Below, in pieces: positions 33,088-42,040 of a stretch of 64,000 bases of DNA (positions are counted from its first letter, which is position 1; each line of letters starts with the position of its first letter). A program made the position numbers and the translations under genes. The DNA comes from Allobacillus halotolerans (GTDB taxonomy: Bacteria > Bacillota > Bacilli > Bacillales > Alkalibacillaceae), in the NCBI RefSeq assembly GCF_028743495.1, contig NZ_CP117968.1, one strand, 5' to 3'. The notes under the pieces were generated by a model. It did not search any database and was not told the DNA's origin. It worked only from the letters and a program-made list of their open reading frames with translations.

Positions 33088-33251
33088 TTAATTAGAAGAT
33101 TTCCGATAAGCTCGTCTGCATATTCAATTAGGTTGTCTCATATAGTGTATTGCGGGTAACAATTCATCCGATGTGCACATTGTCACCGCAACACGATAGA
33201 TTGCTTGCCAATGGAAGGTAAGTAAGAAAATGAGACGAAGGAGTTGTCCAA

Positions 33252-34274
33252 ATGAAAAGCAGACGATTACTCTTCTTGTCCCTGTTTCTGATGATGGTTG
33301 TTCTTTTATCAGCATGTGGAGAAGAAACAGTGGAGGATGTCGTTGATTCGTTGGAGAAGCAAGGTGAAGAACTATCATCTTTTACTTCTACGGTGGATAT
33401 GACGATGAAGACTGGTGAAGAGACGCAGCAGTATAATGTAGAGGTCTGGCACAAAAAAGATAATTTTTACAAAGTGGTCATGAATAACAAAATGGATGAA
33501 GAAGGCAATCAGGTCATTCTGCGGAACGATGAAGGTGTATTTGTACTGACTCCTTCGATCAATAAAAGCTACAAGTTCCAAAATGAATGGCCAAAACACC
33601 ATAGCCAGCCATACCTTTACACCTCTTTGATTGACGACATTAAGGCAGATGATGAGCGAGAGTTCAAAAAAACCGAGAATTATTATATTTTCACGGTGAA
33701 GACGAACTACAAAGGCAAGCAGAAGCTTCCTTATCAAGAAATCTATTTCCACAAAAAATCAAAGAAACCTGCATTGGTGAAAGTGTTCAATGCTGAAAAC
33801 GAATCGATTGTGGAAGTAACGTTCAATTCATTTGATTTTGATGTCGCCATTGAAGATGAAGAATTCGACACGGACCAGAACCTCGCGGAAGGGGCTGTCA
33901 GTGTACCGACGATGGCTGAATTGGAAGAAAAGGACCTGGAAGTATATTATCCAGTCAACTTGCCAGCTGGCACAGAGTTCGCGGGAGAAGAAGTAATGGA
34001 ATTTGACTATGGTGAACGCGTTCTTTCGACATTTGAAGGTGAAAAGTCCTTTACGTTGATCCAAGAAGTCTATGAATCCTACCCGACTGATTTGAGTGTC
34101 CCTGTTTATGCCGATGGGGAGTTGGTTGATTTAGGAAAATCAGTTGGTCACTTAGCAAACGGCACATTGGAATGGGAACAAGACGGAATGCGATTTGTTG
34201 TCGCGAGCGAAAGTTTGACGGTGGATGAACTGGTGGAAGTAGCACAATCGGTAGAAAAAGAAGTATTAAAATAA
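33252..34274 (+). CDS. ydcC: LolA-like outer-surface lipoprotein, YdcC family
   Basis: 340 residues. Signal peptide with lipobox LLSAC, then a LolA/LppX-like beta-half-barrel (about 45-200) and a C-terminal DUF4367-like domain. The B. subtilis homologue YdcC is an extracytoplasmic lipoprotein linked with sporulation; its exact role is unclear. GAAGGAG supports ATG 33252. A strong terminator follows. Confidence 0.8.
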   Translation: MKSRRLLFLSLFLMMVVLLSACGEETVEDVVDSLEKQGEELSSFTSTVDMTMKTGEETQQYNVEVWHKKDNFYKVVMNNKMDEEGNQVILRNDEGVFVLTPSINKSYKFQNEWPKHHSQPYLYTSLIDDIKADDEREFKKTENYYIFTVKTNYKGKQKLPYQEIYFHKKSKKPALVKVFNAENESIVEVTFNSFDFDVAIEDEEFDTDQNLAEGAVSVPTMAELEEKDLEVYYPVNLPAGTEFAGEEVMEFDYGERVLSTFEGEKSFTLIQEVYESYPTDLSVPVYADGELVDLGKSVGHLANGTLEWEQDGMRFVVASESLTVDELVEVAQSVEKEVLK

Positions 34275-34292
34275 AGTTAGATTGCCTGCTTA

Positions 34293-34321
34293 GACCGAGA
34301 GATATTTCTCTCGGTTTTTTG
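34293..34321 (+). terminator. Terminator of ydcC
   Basis: ACCGAGAGA pairs with TCTCTCGGT around a short AT loop, then T6. Confidence 0.85.
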
Positions 34322-34429
34322 GTAGGAGGGGTGGATGCAGTTAGATCTAATCATCCGGAGAGCCACTATGCCGATAGAGGTTCAATTGAATTCGTAGAGA
34401 ACTCAAAACCATTACAGCGAGCAGGAGAC

Positions 34430-34712
34430 GAATTTTCATGTTCGATAAGGGCTCTCGAGACGGGAAGGAACGAAAAAGAGCGTCCTTCCGTGTTTGATAA
34501 GGGCTCTCGAGCCGGGAAGGCCCGAAAAAATGTGTCCTTCCGTGTTAGATAAGGGCTCTCGAGGCGGGAAGGAACGAAAAAGAGCGTCCTTCCGTGTTTG
34601 ATAAGCAGTCTCGAGGCGGGAAGGAACGGAAAAATGGATTCTTCCGTGTTTGATAAGGGTTCTCGAGACGGGAAGGTACGAAAACGCACTCCTTCCGTGT
34701 TCGAGCAGCGCT
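34430..34712. repeat. 52-bp tandem array with internal hairpin, family C, copy C2
   Basis: Cores TTCCGTGT (the first degenerate) at 34434, 34486, 34538, 34590, 34642 and 34693: a 52-bp period, the last 51. Units carry AAGGGCTCTCGAG, then CGGGAAGGAACG and an A-rich spacer before CCTTCCGTG. The inner GGAAGG/CCTTCC hairpin is kept, but locus-specific bases differ from array C1. It fills the gap between ydcC and alr. Confidence 0.82.
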
Positions 34713-34863
34713 CTCACAACTCAAAACGCGAACCAAATGATATTCTTGGCGGTCGAATAGCAATAAATTGTTAGCGGATCCGCTATTTTACTAAGATAAG
34801 TTCAGAATTGACAACGTGTATTCTCCTCGCGATAATGAACAGTAAAAAAGATAGGTGTTTCGC

Positions 34864-35997
34864 ATGGAACTTGCCACAAGTTTTCGACAAACCTGGGCAG
34901 AAGTTGACCTCACCGCCATCAAGGAAAATATGAAAAGGATACGTCAACGATACCCAAATAAAAAAATATATGTTGCTGTGAAAGCCAATGCATACGGGCA
35001 CGGTTATATTCCTGTTTCTGAAGCTGCCCTTGAGACTGGAGCGGATGCTTTAGCCGTTGCTAGTTTGGATGAAGCAGTTCTTTTGCGTGAGAATTTTCCT
35101 CAAGCGCCCATTTTGGTCATGGGCTGGACTGACCCACGGCACGTGTCAATTGCAGCGAAGTCGGAGATCGAACTCACGGCATTCCAGCCAGACTGGTTCA
35201 CTCAAGCTGCTGAAATATTAAAAGATAAAAGAGAAAAAGTAAAGATTCATATAAAAATTGATTCAGGAATGGGACGAATTGGTATAAAAACGAAAGAAGA
35301 GGCATATGCTGTAATTGAAGAAGTTGCCAATTTTTCGAGTGAATTTGAGATCAGTGGTATCTTCACACATTTTGCAACGGCCGATTCTTTCGATTTGTCG
35401 TATTACCAACAGCAACTAGATCATTTTTATGAAATGCTAGAGATGTTTTCGCCCATTCGTACGCTTGAAACACAAGTCCACATCGGAAATACGGCTGCTT
35501 CAATGCGGTTCCCGGATGACATGGTTGATGGCATTCGGTTCGGAATCGGACTCTATGGACTTTATCCTTCTAAAGAAGTCGAAAAGATTAGTGCGATTCA
35601 ATTAAATGAGGCATTTTCTCTCCAAAGCCGACTCGCTCACGTCAAAGAATTAAAACCGGGCGAACATATTAGTTACGGGGCAACCTACGAAGCAGAACAA
35701 CAAGAGTGGATTGGAACAGTTCCAATCGGCTATGGTGATGGGTGGATCCGTAAATTGCAAGGCTTTGAAGTTTTGGTGGAAGGAGAGAGAGCAGAAATTG
35801 TCGGGAAAATTTGCATGGATCAACTGATGATCCGTTTACCCAAACCATATCCTGTCGGTACAAAAGTGACGCTGATTGGTGAAAATGGCGGGCAACGAAT
35901 CCGTGTAGATGATGTGGCTGACTATCTGGAAACGATTAATTATGAGATTCCTTGTATCATTACCAACCGAGTTCCACGTGTTTATCTAACAAGTTAG
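34864..35997 (+). CDS. alr: Alanine racemase
   Basis: About 377 residues. The PLP lysine is in VAVKANAYGHG (about 40-50), and the second catalytic Tyr is in ISYGATYEAE. The fold is a TIM barrel plus C-terminal beta domain. It makes D-alanine for peptidoglycan. ATAGGTG supports ATG 34864; GTG 34855 is a weaker choice. It is followed by mazEF as in B. subtilis. Confidence 0.93.
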   Translation: MELATSFRQTWAEVDLTAIKENMKRIRQRYPNKKIYVAVKANAYGHGYIPVSEAALETGADALAVASLDEAVLLRENFPQAPILVMGWTDPRHVSIAAKSEIELTAFQPDWFTQAAEILKDKREKVKIHIKIDSGMGRIGIKTKEEAYAVIEEVANFSSEFEISGIFTHFATADSFDLSYYQQQLDHFYEMLEMFSPIRTLETQVHIGNTAASMRFPDDMVDGIRFGIGLYGLYPSKEVEKISAIQLNEAFSLQSRLAHVKELKPGEHISYGATYEAEQQEWIGTVPIGYGDGWIRKLQGFEVLVEGERAEIVGKICMDQLMIRLPKPYPVGTKVTLIGENGGQRIRVDDVADYLETINYEIPCIITNRVPRVYLTS

Positions 35998-36131
35998 CAT
36001 TTCTTTTTTGACAAAACGGAACATTTTTGTAGAAAAAGTATAATAATTTTCGAGAATTCCTTTACGTACGATAGGAATCGGTGGTATCATGAAAGAAAGT
36101 TTGTGTTGCGTAAATTGTTGGGGGTGTAAGG

Positions 36132-36407
36132 ATGTCTAACACATCGAAAGAAATTGTCGTAGAGCTACCTTTATCACTAGTGAATGAATGCGATCACATG
36201 GTTGAAGAACACGATATTGATCGAAACACGCTATTTCACCAAGCGATTTCAGCCTATATTAAAGAAGAGAAGAACCGTAAAATTAAAGAGAGCATGCGCC
36301 GTGGTTATTTAGAGATGAAAAGTATCAACTTAGATATTGCATCAGAAGCTTTCCAGGCTGAAGAGGAGGCTGACACAACTCTTGAGCGCTCAGTGAGTGG
36401 GGTGTAA
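36132..36407 (+). CDS. mazE: Antitoxin EndoAI / MazE
   Basis: 91 residues with an N-terminal ribbon-helix-helix DNA-binding domain (IVVELPLSLVNECDHMV) and an acidic C-terminal tail that wraps the toxin. It is the antitoxin to MazF, and represses its own promoter. GGGGTG supports ATG 36132. The toxin start lies 6 bp after its stop, so translation is probably coupled. Confidence 0.9.
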   Translation: MSNTSKEIVVELPLSLVNECDHMVEEHDIDRNTLFHQAISAYIKEEKNRKIKESMRRGYLEMKSINLDIASEAFQAEEEADTTLERSVSGV

Positions 36408-36412
36408 TTAAC

Positions 36413-36763
36413 TTGTATGTAAAACGAGGCGACGTCTTTTATGCGGACCTTACCCCTGTGGTAGGTTCAGAGCAAGGCGGTGTTCGCCCAGTGCTTATTA
36501 TACAAAATAACATTGGCAATCGCTTTAGCCCTACTGTTATTGTGGCTGCGATCACTGCACAAATCCAAAAAGCAAAATTACCAACACACGTAGAAATCGA
36601 CGCAGAGAAATACCATTTTGAAAAAAATTCAGTTATTCTATTGGAACAAATCCGAACGATCGATAAACAGCGATTGACAGACAAGCTTACAACGTTAGAC
36701 GAATTTTTAATGAACCAAGTGGATGAAGCCTTGCAAATTAGCTTAGGCTTAATCGATCTATAG
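36413..36763 (+). CDS. mazF: mRNA interferase EndoA / MazF toxin
   Basis: 116 residues, almost identical in pattern to B. subtilis EndoA (VKRGDVFYADLTPVVGSEQGG, then NRFSPTVIVAAITAQ and LLEQIRTIDKQRL). It cuts single-stranded RNA at a short specific site (UACAU in B. subtilis). The start is TTG 36413, as in B. subtilis. A terminator follows before rsbR. Confidence 0.95.
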   Translation: MYVKRGDVFYADLTPVVGSEQGGVRPVLIIQNNIGNRFSPTVIVAAITAQIQKAKLPTHVEIDAEKYHFEKNSVILLEQIRTIDKQRLTDKLTTLDEFLMNQVDEALQISLGLIDL

Positions 36764-36773
36764 GCTATTATAT

Positions 36774-36821
36774 AAATCTTATGTAAATACTGGCGGTATA
36801 GTATTTTGCATAAGATTTTTT
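36774..36821 (+). terminator. Terminator of mazEF
   Basis: AAATCTTATG pairs with CATAAGATTT, and inner AATACT with AGTATT, then T6. The remaining 36822-37024 stretch should carry the rsbR promoter, but I cannot point to a clear one. Confidence 0.8.
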
Positions 36822-37024
36822 GTTTTTCATTGAACCTTATCCAATCATTTACTGCTTGAAGAAACTAATTGAAGAAACTAGACGCTAAACTGCATGTCAT
36901 ACGAATCAATTAGCATTATGCAACTCTATCAAGTTAGTAAGACAGACGGCTCATGGTAGAAATAACCGTCGAAAAATGGTAAGTTATTTAAAGAATATTA
37001 AAAATTTGTTTGGGGGTTTAATAG

Positions 37025-37900
37025 GTGGAAAAGAGACTCAAAAATATCATTCTAGAACATAGCGATGAAATCATCAAAAAATGGCTGGAAAAACTCGATC
37101 AAAGTAAAATCGCTGAATATGGCGAAACCATTTCTCAAGAATCGATTGAACAAACGAATCGAGAATTCGTTAATGTCATTTTTTCAAATATTGAAAGTGA
37201 CGGTGGAACGGATGATTTACATGAGTTCTCCGAGAAAATTGTTAACCTTGGATGGCCATTAGGCTATTTGACTGAAGGTATGCAAGCATTCAGATCTGTG
37301 ACCATTAAAGTCATTCTAGAAGATATCGGTGAAACAAACAGTAATGATGAATTCTTGAGCATTATGGAAGGAGTCAACGATTGGGTCGATCCGATTAAAA
37401 ACCGTCTTATCAATGAATACTCCCATAATTGGACAAACATTGTTTCCTTGCAAAAGGTAGCTTTGCAAGAACTTTCCGCGCCGTTAATTCCAGTTATGGA
37501 AGGCATTACGGTTATGCCGCTTGTAGGAACGATTGATACAGATCGTGCGAAACTCATCATGGAAAATTTACTGAACGGTGTCATTAAAAACCATGCTGAA
37601 GTTGTGTTGATTGATATTACTGGTGTACCAGTTGTTGATACGATGGTTGCTCATCACATTATTCAGGCTGCCGAAGCCGTTCGTCTTGTCGGATCGCAAT
37701 GTATTTTGGTCGGAATTCGTCCAGAGATAGCTCAGACGATTGTTAATCTAGGTATCGATCTTCGCAACTTCCCAACGAAAAGTTCGTTGCAAAAAGGATT
37801 CAGAACAGCACTTGAGATGACAGGTGCAAAAGTAGTTAGTGAAAGTGAAAGCGAAGGCGACGAAATCGAAAACATTCTTAACTCGATTGAGAAGGAGTGA
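37025..37900 (+). CDS. rsbR: Stressosome scaffold RsbR
   Basis: 291 residues: N-terminal globin-like sensor (about 1-155) and C-terminal STAS domain. The two threonines phosphorylated by RsbT in B. subtilis RsbR (T171 and T205) correspond to T172 (in GTIDTDR) and T206 (in VPVVDTMVA). With RsbS it builds the stressosome and holds RsbT. It starts with GTG after GGGGG and begins the sigma-B operon. Confidence 0.93.
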   Translation: MEKRLKNIILEHSDEIIKKWLEKLDQSKIAEYGETISQESIEQTNREFVNVIFSNIESDGGTDDLHEFSEKIVNLGWPLGYLTEGMQAFRSVTIKVILEDIGETNSNDEFLSIMEGVNDWVDPIKNRLINEYSHNWTNIVSLQKVALQELSAPLIPVMEGITVMPLVGTIDTDRAKLIMENLLNGVIKNHAEVVLIDITGVPVVDTMVAHHIIQAAEAVRLVGSQCILVGIRPEIAQTIVNLGIDLRNFPTKSSLQKGFRTALEMTGAKVVSESESEGDEIENILNSIEKE

Positions 37901-37905
37901 AAGAT

Positions 37906-38265
37906 ATGAGAATACCGATTTTAAAGTTACATGAATATCTTTTGATATCTGTGCAAGTGGATTTAGATGACCAAACAGCGATGCAATTTCAAGAAGACTT
38001 ATTGAGCAAAATACATGAGTCAGGTGCAACAGGTGTAGTACTTGATTTAACTTCTGTAGACATTATAGATTCCTTTATAGCGAAAGTATTAGGAGATGTC
38101 GTATCGATGGCAGACTTAATGGGGGCAAAAGTCGTCTTCACTGGTATTCAACCGGCAGTTTCCATGACTTTAATCGACATAGGCATTCACTTACAAGACG
38201 TACCGACAGCATTAGATCTTGAACAAGGGTTGATTAAGCTGAGACGGGAATTGGAGGAAAAGTGA
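37906..38265 (+). CDS. rsbS: Stressosome protein RsbS (RsbT antagonist)
   Basis: 119 residues, a single STAS domain. The phosphorylated serine is Ser56 in DIIDSFIAK (Ser59 in B. subtilis). It sequesters the kinase RsbT until phosphorylated. GAAGGAG supports ATG 37906, matching the B. subtilis N-terminus. Its stop overlaps the rsbT start. Confidence 0.95.
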   Translation: MRIPILKLHEYLLISVQVDLDDQTAMQFQEDLLSKIHESGATGVVLDLTSVDIIDSFIAKVLGDVVSMADLMGAKVVFTGIQPAVSMTLIDIGIHLQDVPTALDLEQGLIKLRRELEEK

Positions 38266-38666
38266 TGAAGGGGACACTATCCAATGTGCCAATAGCCAAA
38301 GAGCTTGATATTGTTGGCGCAAGACAAACGGGTAGGAATATAGCGAACGACCTGGGGTTCAGTTCTGTGGACCAAGCCAGAATCGCGACCGCTATTTCTG
38401 AACTCGCGAGAAATATATACTTATACGCCAAAAAAGGAGAAATCACTTTCCAACAAGTAGAAGGCGTAGCACCAGTTGGGCTGAAAATTATCGCAAAAGA
38501 TAATGGGCCTGGGATTAAAGATATTAGTAAATCAATGATTGATGGTTACTCAACCTCTGGAGGTTTAGGGGCAGGATTGCCAGGTGTGAAACGGTTAATG
38601 GACGACTTCGACATTATGTCAAGCGATGAAGGCACGACAATCCATGTCATTAAATGGTTACGGTAA
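38265..38666 (+). CDS. rsbT: Serine/threonine kinase and RsbU activator RsbT
   Basis: About 133 residues of the GHKL kinase fold: ISELARNIY (N box), DNGPGI (G1) and TSGGLGAGLPGVKRLMD (G2). It phosphorylates RsbR and RsbS under stress, then is released to activate RsbU. ATG 38265 overlaps the rsbS TGA in TGATG, so translation is coupled. Confidence 0.95.
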   Translation: MKGTLSNVPIAKELDIVGARQTGRNIANDLGFSSVDQARIATAISELARNIYLYAKKGEITFQQVEGVAPVGLKIIAKDNGPGIKDISKSMIDGYSTSGGLGAGLPGVKRLMDDFDIMSSDEGTTIHVIKWLR

Positions 38667-38679
38667 TAGGGGGGACGGC

Positions 38680-39693
38680 ATGGAACAAACGAAGAAAGTG
38701 GTCTCTGTTTATAGAGAATTGCTACAAGAATATTTGAGATCAAAAGATGAGAAAGTGTTATATCAAGCAGAACAATTTAGTCGACAATCGATACAGGATG
38801 GCGTGAAACCAGAAGAAATTATTGACGCCCATTATCAAACAATGTCGGAAATCATTCCAGATATGGATCCGCGTTTAAAAGATTCATTCAAATTTCTAAT
38901 CGAAACAATGATTTATTACGGTGTAGCTTATGGAATGTTCAATGATATAAAAGAACAACAATATTCCCTTCGAAATGAAATTGATGTAGCCGCTAATATG
39001 CAGAATACCTTGTTGAAGACAGAAATACCTGCTTCTGAAGTGTTGGATATCGGAGCGATTTCAGTTCCTGCACGGCAAATGAGCGGTGATTATTATCACT
39101 TCGTCCAAGACACGGAGGATAATATTGGTGTTGCTGTCGCTGATGTAAGTGGGAAAGGGATTCCGGCAGCATTCGTCATGTCGATGATCAAATATGCGAT
39201 GGAGAGTTATCCGGACAACCGGATTTACCCGGAAATGATTCTGGAACTCTTGAACCGGGTTGTTGAGAGAAACGTAGAACCAGGAATGTTTGTATCTATG
39301 TTTTACGGTTTGTACGAAGTAGAGCAACATAAATTTTATTTTGCGACGGCTGGACATGAACCGGGATTCATTTATCGTCATCGTTCGAAAACTTTCGAAG
39401 AGATACGTGGAAAAGGATTGTTGCTAGGTGTACAAAAAGACTCGGATTATAAACGATTTGAGTTAGATATTGAACCGAACGACATCATTTTTTTGTTGAC
39501 AGACGGTGTAACAGAGTGCAAAGTTTCAGGTCGCTTTATTGAACAAGAAGAAGTTCTTGATGTACTTTATAATTATGTACATGAACCCCCGGAAAAATTG
39601 GTAGAGAATGTCTATAAACATCTTGAACGTTTGCAAGATTTTCATCTTAGGGATGACTTCACATTAGTTGCGATTCAAAGAAAAGATAATTAA
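38680..39693 (+). CDS. rsbU: PP2C-type phosphatase RsbU
   Basis: 337 residues: an N-terminal helical RsbT-binding domain (about 1-85) and a PPM phosphatase domain with GDYYHF, VADVSGKGIPAAF, and the C-terminal DDFTLV. When RsbT binds, RsbU dephosphorylates RsbV-P and releases sigma-B. GGGGGG supports ATG 38680. The sigma-B autoregulatory promoter lies just past its stop. Confidence 0.95.
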   Translation: MEQTKKVVSVYRELLQEYLRSKDEKVLYQAEQFSRQSIQDGVKPEEIIDAHYQTMSEIIPDMDPRLKDSFKFLIETMIYYGVAYGMFNDIKEQQYSLRNEIDVAANMQNTLLKTEIPASEVLDIGAISVPARQMSGDYYHFVQDTEDNIGVAVADVSGKGIPAAFVMSMIKYAMESYPDNRIYPEMILELLNRVVERNVEPGMFVSMFYGLYEVEQHKFYFATAGHEPGFIYRHRSKTFEEIRGKGLLLGVQKDSDYKRFELDIEPNDIIFLLTDGVTECKVSGRFIEQEEVLDVLYNYVHEPPEKLVENVYKHLERLQDFHLRDDFTLVAIQRKDN

Positions 39694-39696
39694 TAG

Positions 39697-39722
39697 GTTT
39701 AATAGGACTTTGGATTGGGTAA
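39697..39722 (+). promoter_or_regulatory. Sigma-B promoter before rsbV
   Basis: GTTTAA-N14-GGGTAA, an almost perfect sigma-B promoter, in the same place as in B. subtilis (between rsbU and rsbV). It gives positive autoregulation of rsbV-rsbW-sigB-rsbX. Confidence 0.88.
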
Positions 39723-39757
39723 AGAGAGGTAGACAACAGATAGGAGGATGGTTATTG

Positions 39758-40084
39758 ATGAATCTACATATCGATGATCATAACGAAGGACAGTCGTCGA
39801 TCCTGAAACTGTCAGGTGAAATAGATGCATATACAGCGCCAAGATTAAAGGAGCATTTACTGAATCTGATTGAGGACAATCAAGAGGTCCAAGTAGACAT
39901 GCAGCAAGTCAATTATATGGATTCTACTGGTTTGGGTGTATTTATCAGTGCATTGAAAACATCCAAAGAAGCGAATAAAACCTTTAAACTCGTTAACCTG
40001 CAAGAAAATGTCTACCGCCTCTTCAATATTACGGGACTAAACGAAGTGATAGACATTGAAAACACAGTAAGAGGTGGTATGTAA
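39758..40084 (+). CDS. rsbV: Anti-anti-sigma factor RsbV
   Basis: 108 residues, STAS domain. The regulatory serine is Ser56 in YMDSTGLG, the same number as in B. subtilis. Unphosphorylated RsbV binds RsbW and frees sigma-B. TAGGAGG supports ATG 39758; the open frame to 39668 includes the promoter. Its stop is 1 bp from the rsbW start. Confidence 0.95.
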   Translation: MNLHIDDHNEGQSSILKLSGEIDAYTAPRLKEHLLNLIEDNQEVQVDMQQVNYMDSTGLGVFISALKTSKEANKTFKLVNLQENVYRLFNITGLNEVIDIENTVRGGM

Positions 40085-40563
40085 TGAACGAGCCATTCGA
40101 TTTCATTGAAATGAAAGTACCAGCAAAATCAGATTATGTTGGCGTTGCAAGACTGACGGCATCTGGCTTAGCGAATCGAATGGGTTTTAGCTACGAAGAA
40201 ATTGAGGATTTGAAAGTTGCAATTTCCGAAGCTATAACCAATACGGTGAAGCATGCGTACACTGAGGAAGGTGCTGGTGAAGTTACAATTGGGTTTGGTT
40301 TGTATGAAGATCGTATGGAAGTCATGATTGCAGACTATGGTGGTAGCTTCAACCTTAAATCGATCAAGGAAAGTATTGGACCTTACAATGAAGACATCCC
40401 GATCAGCAATATGAAAGAGGGAGGTTTTGGTCTGTTCCTTATCGATGCCCTTATGGACAAAGTGGAGATCACGAACAACAACGGCGTAATCGTTCTTATG
40501 ACAAAGTACTTGTTCGAAAACGAGGTGGGGCGTAGTGACGACCAGGTCTCAACAACACAATAA
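40084..40563 (+). CDS. rsbW: Anti-sigma-B factor and kinase RsbW
   Basis: 159 residues of the GHKL fold: ISEAITNTVKHAY (N box), then a G1-type IADYGGSF and a G2 block EGGFGLFLIDALMD. It binds sigma-B and phosphorylates RsbV. AGGTGG supports ATG 40084. It overlaps sigB by 29 bp. Confidence 0.95.
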   Translation: MNEPFDFIEMKVPAKSDYVGVARLTASGLANRMGFSYEEIEDLKVAISEAITNTVKHAYTEEGAGEVTIGFGLYEDRMEVMIADYGGSFNLKSIKESIGPYNEDIPISNMKEGGFGLFLIDALMDKVEITNNNGVIVLMTKYLFENEVGRSDDQVSTTQ

Positions 40564-41323
40564 CGAAGAAGATGTTTATCAACTGATTGACTACCTCCAC
40601 AAAAACCCGGAAGACGAAGCAGCCCAAGAAAAAATAGTCCTGAAATACGAAAATCTAGTTCATTCAATTGCAAAAAAATATTCCAAAAACAGTGGAATTC
40701 ATGAAGATCTTGTACAAGTTGGTATGGTCGGTTTGTTAGCGGCGATTCGCAGATACGATGAATCGTTCGGAAAATCGTTTGAATCCTTCGCCATTCCAAC
40801 AATCATCGGTGAAATTAAACGTTTTATTCGAGATAAAACATGGAGCGTACATGTTCCAAGAAGAATTAAAGAGTTAGGACCCAAAATTAAAAAAGCGGTA
40901 GAAGAGCTGACATCCGAAAATCAAGTCTCTCCATCTGTTCCCGAAATCGCCAAATATTTAAAGGTTTCGGAAGAAGAAGTATTGGAGACAATGGAGATGG
41001 GCAAAAGCTATAATGCTTTATCTGCCGACCGCCGAATTGAAGCCGATTCAGATGGAAGTACGGTGACGATTCTAGATCTTGTTGGCGAAAAAGAAGACGG
41101 TTATGAGCAAATTGACTATAAACTTCTAATCGAAAAAATCATGCCTCTTTTATCCGAAAGAGAGCAAGAGATTTTACGATGCACCTATTTTGAGAATTTA
41201 AGTCAAAAAGAAACCGGTAAACGACTCGGTCTTTCGCAAATGCATGTATCCAGATTGCAGCGTCGCGCACTCAGGAAGCTGCGTGAATCCATATCGGATG
41301 AAGACTTGGAGGTATTGTTTTGA
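40535..41323 (+). CDS. sigB: General stress sigma factor sigma-B
   Basis: 262 residues with regions 2 (EDLVQVGMVGLLAAIRRYD), 3 (TWSVHVPRRIKELGP) and 4 (QKETGKRLGLSQMHVSRLQRR). It directs the general stress regulon at GTTTAA/GGGTAT promoters; several such sites are present in this window. It starts with GTG after GAGGTGGGG, inside the end of rsbW. Confidence 0.95.
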   Translation: MTTRSQQHNNEEDVYQLIDYLHKNPEDEAAQEKIVLKYENLVHSIAKKYSKNSGIHEDLVQVGMVGLLAAIRRYDESFGKSFESFAIPTIIGEIKRFIRDKTWSVHVPRRIKELGPKIKKAVEELTSENQVSPSVPEIAKYLKVSEEEVLETMEMGKSYNALSADRRIEADSDGSTVTILDLVGEKEDGYEQIDYKLLIEKIMPLLSEREQEILRCTYFENLSQKETGKRLGLSQMHVSRLQRRALRKLRESISDEDLEVLF

Positions 41324-41925
41324 TTCAGCAGGCTGAAAGAGTAGAAGTAGCAACTTATGAAAAACCAAAAAAAGGTAACTATCATTCAGGCGATAGTTAC
41401 TTTTATATCGAAACGGAAGAACATTTCTTGGTTGCACTGTCAGACGGACTCGGCAGTGGCGAAGTTGCCAAAGAGTCTTCACAAACAGTCATCGATGTCA
41501 TTCGTCGGAACGTACATCGACCACTGGATGACATGCTTGAACAATGCAACGCAGCCTTATTCGGAAATGAGTTAAGAGGTTGTGTGTTAGGGATTTTACG
41601 ATTGGATTTTAAAACAAGGCAATTCTCCTATGTCTCAGTAGGCAACATCAGTATTGTGATGATCTCAGCTGATGGAAACAAACGAAGGAACATTCCGATT
41701 CATGGATATCTTTCAGGGGTGCCTCGTAAAACAAAAGTTCACTACGGAGATTTGGAGAAAGACGCATTATTTTTTATGTTTTCAGATGGCGTGAGCGAAC
41801 GCCAACTAACGAAGGAGTTTTATAGCTTCCGATCGATGGAAACGACTGTTGCTTGGTTTACGGAGCAACAAAAAGAATATATGGATGATGATACAACTTT
41901 AATAGCGATGAAGTTTCTGGGATGA
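41320..41925 (+). CDS. rsbX: Feedback phosphatase RsbX
   Basis: 201 residues, a compact PP2C-like phosphatase (LVALSDGLGSGEVAKES, and DDDTTLIAMKF at the C-terminus). It removes phosphate from RsbS and RsbR and resets the stressosome. The start is TTG overlapping the sigB stop, with GGAGG upstream. Last gene of the sigma-B operon. Confidence 0.92.
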   Translation: MIQQAERVEVATYEKPKKGNYHSGDSYFYIETEEHFLVALSDGLGSGEVAKESSQTVIDVIRRNVHRPLDDMLEQCNAALFGNELRGCVLGILRLDFKTRQFSYVSVGNISIVMISADGNKRRNIPIHGYLSGVPRKTKVHYGDLEKDALFFMFSDGVSERQLTKEFYSFRSMETTVAWFTEQQKEYMDDDTTLIAMKFLG

Positions 41926-42040
41926 GAAGGGTACTATACCCTTCTTTTGTTTTGTCGTCATCGCAAAATGCAATAAATATAGAAGTCGAAACAATGTTAT
42001 AATAGGAAAGCAGAAAGGCATTTTGTTTGGAGGAATTAGC

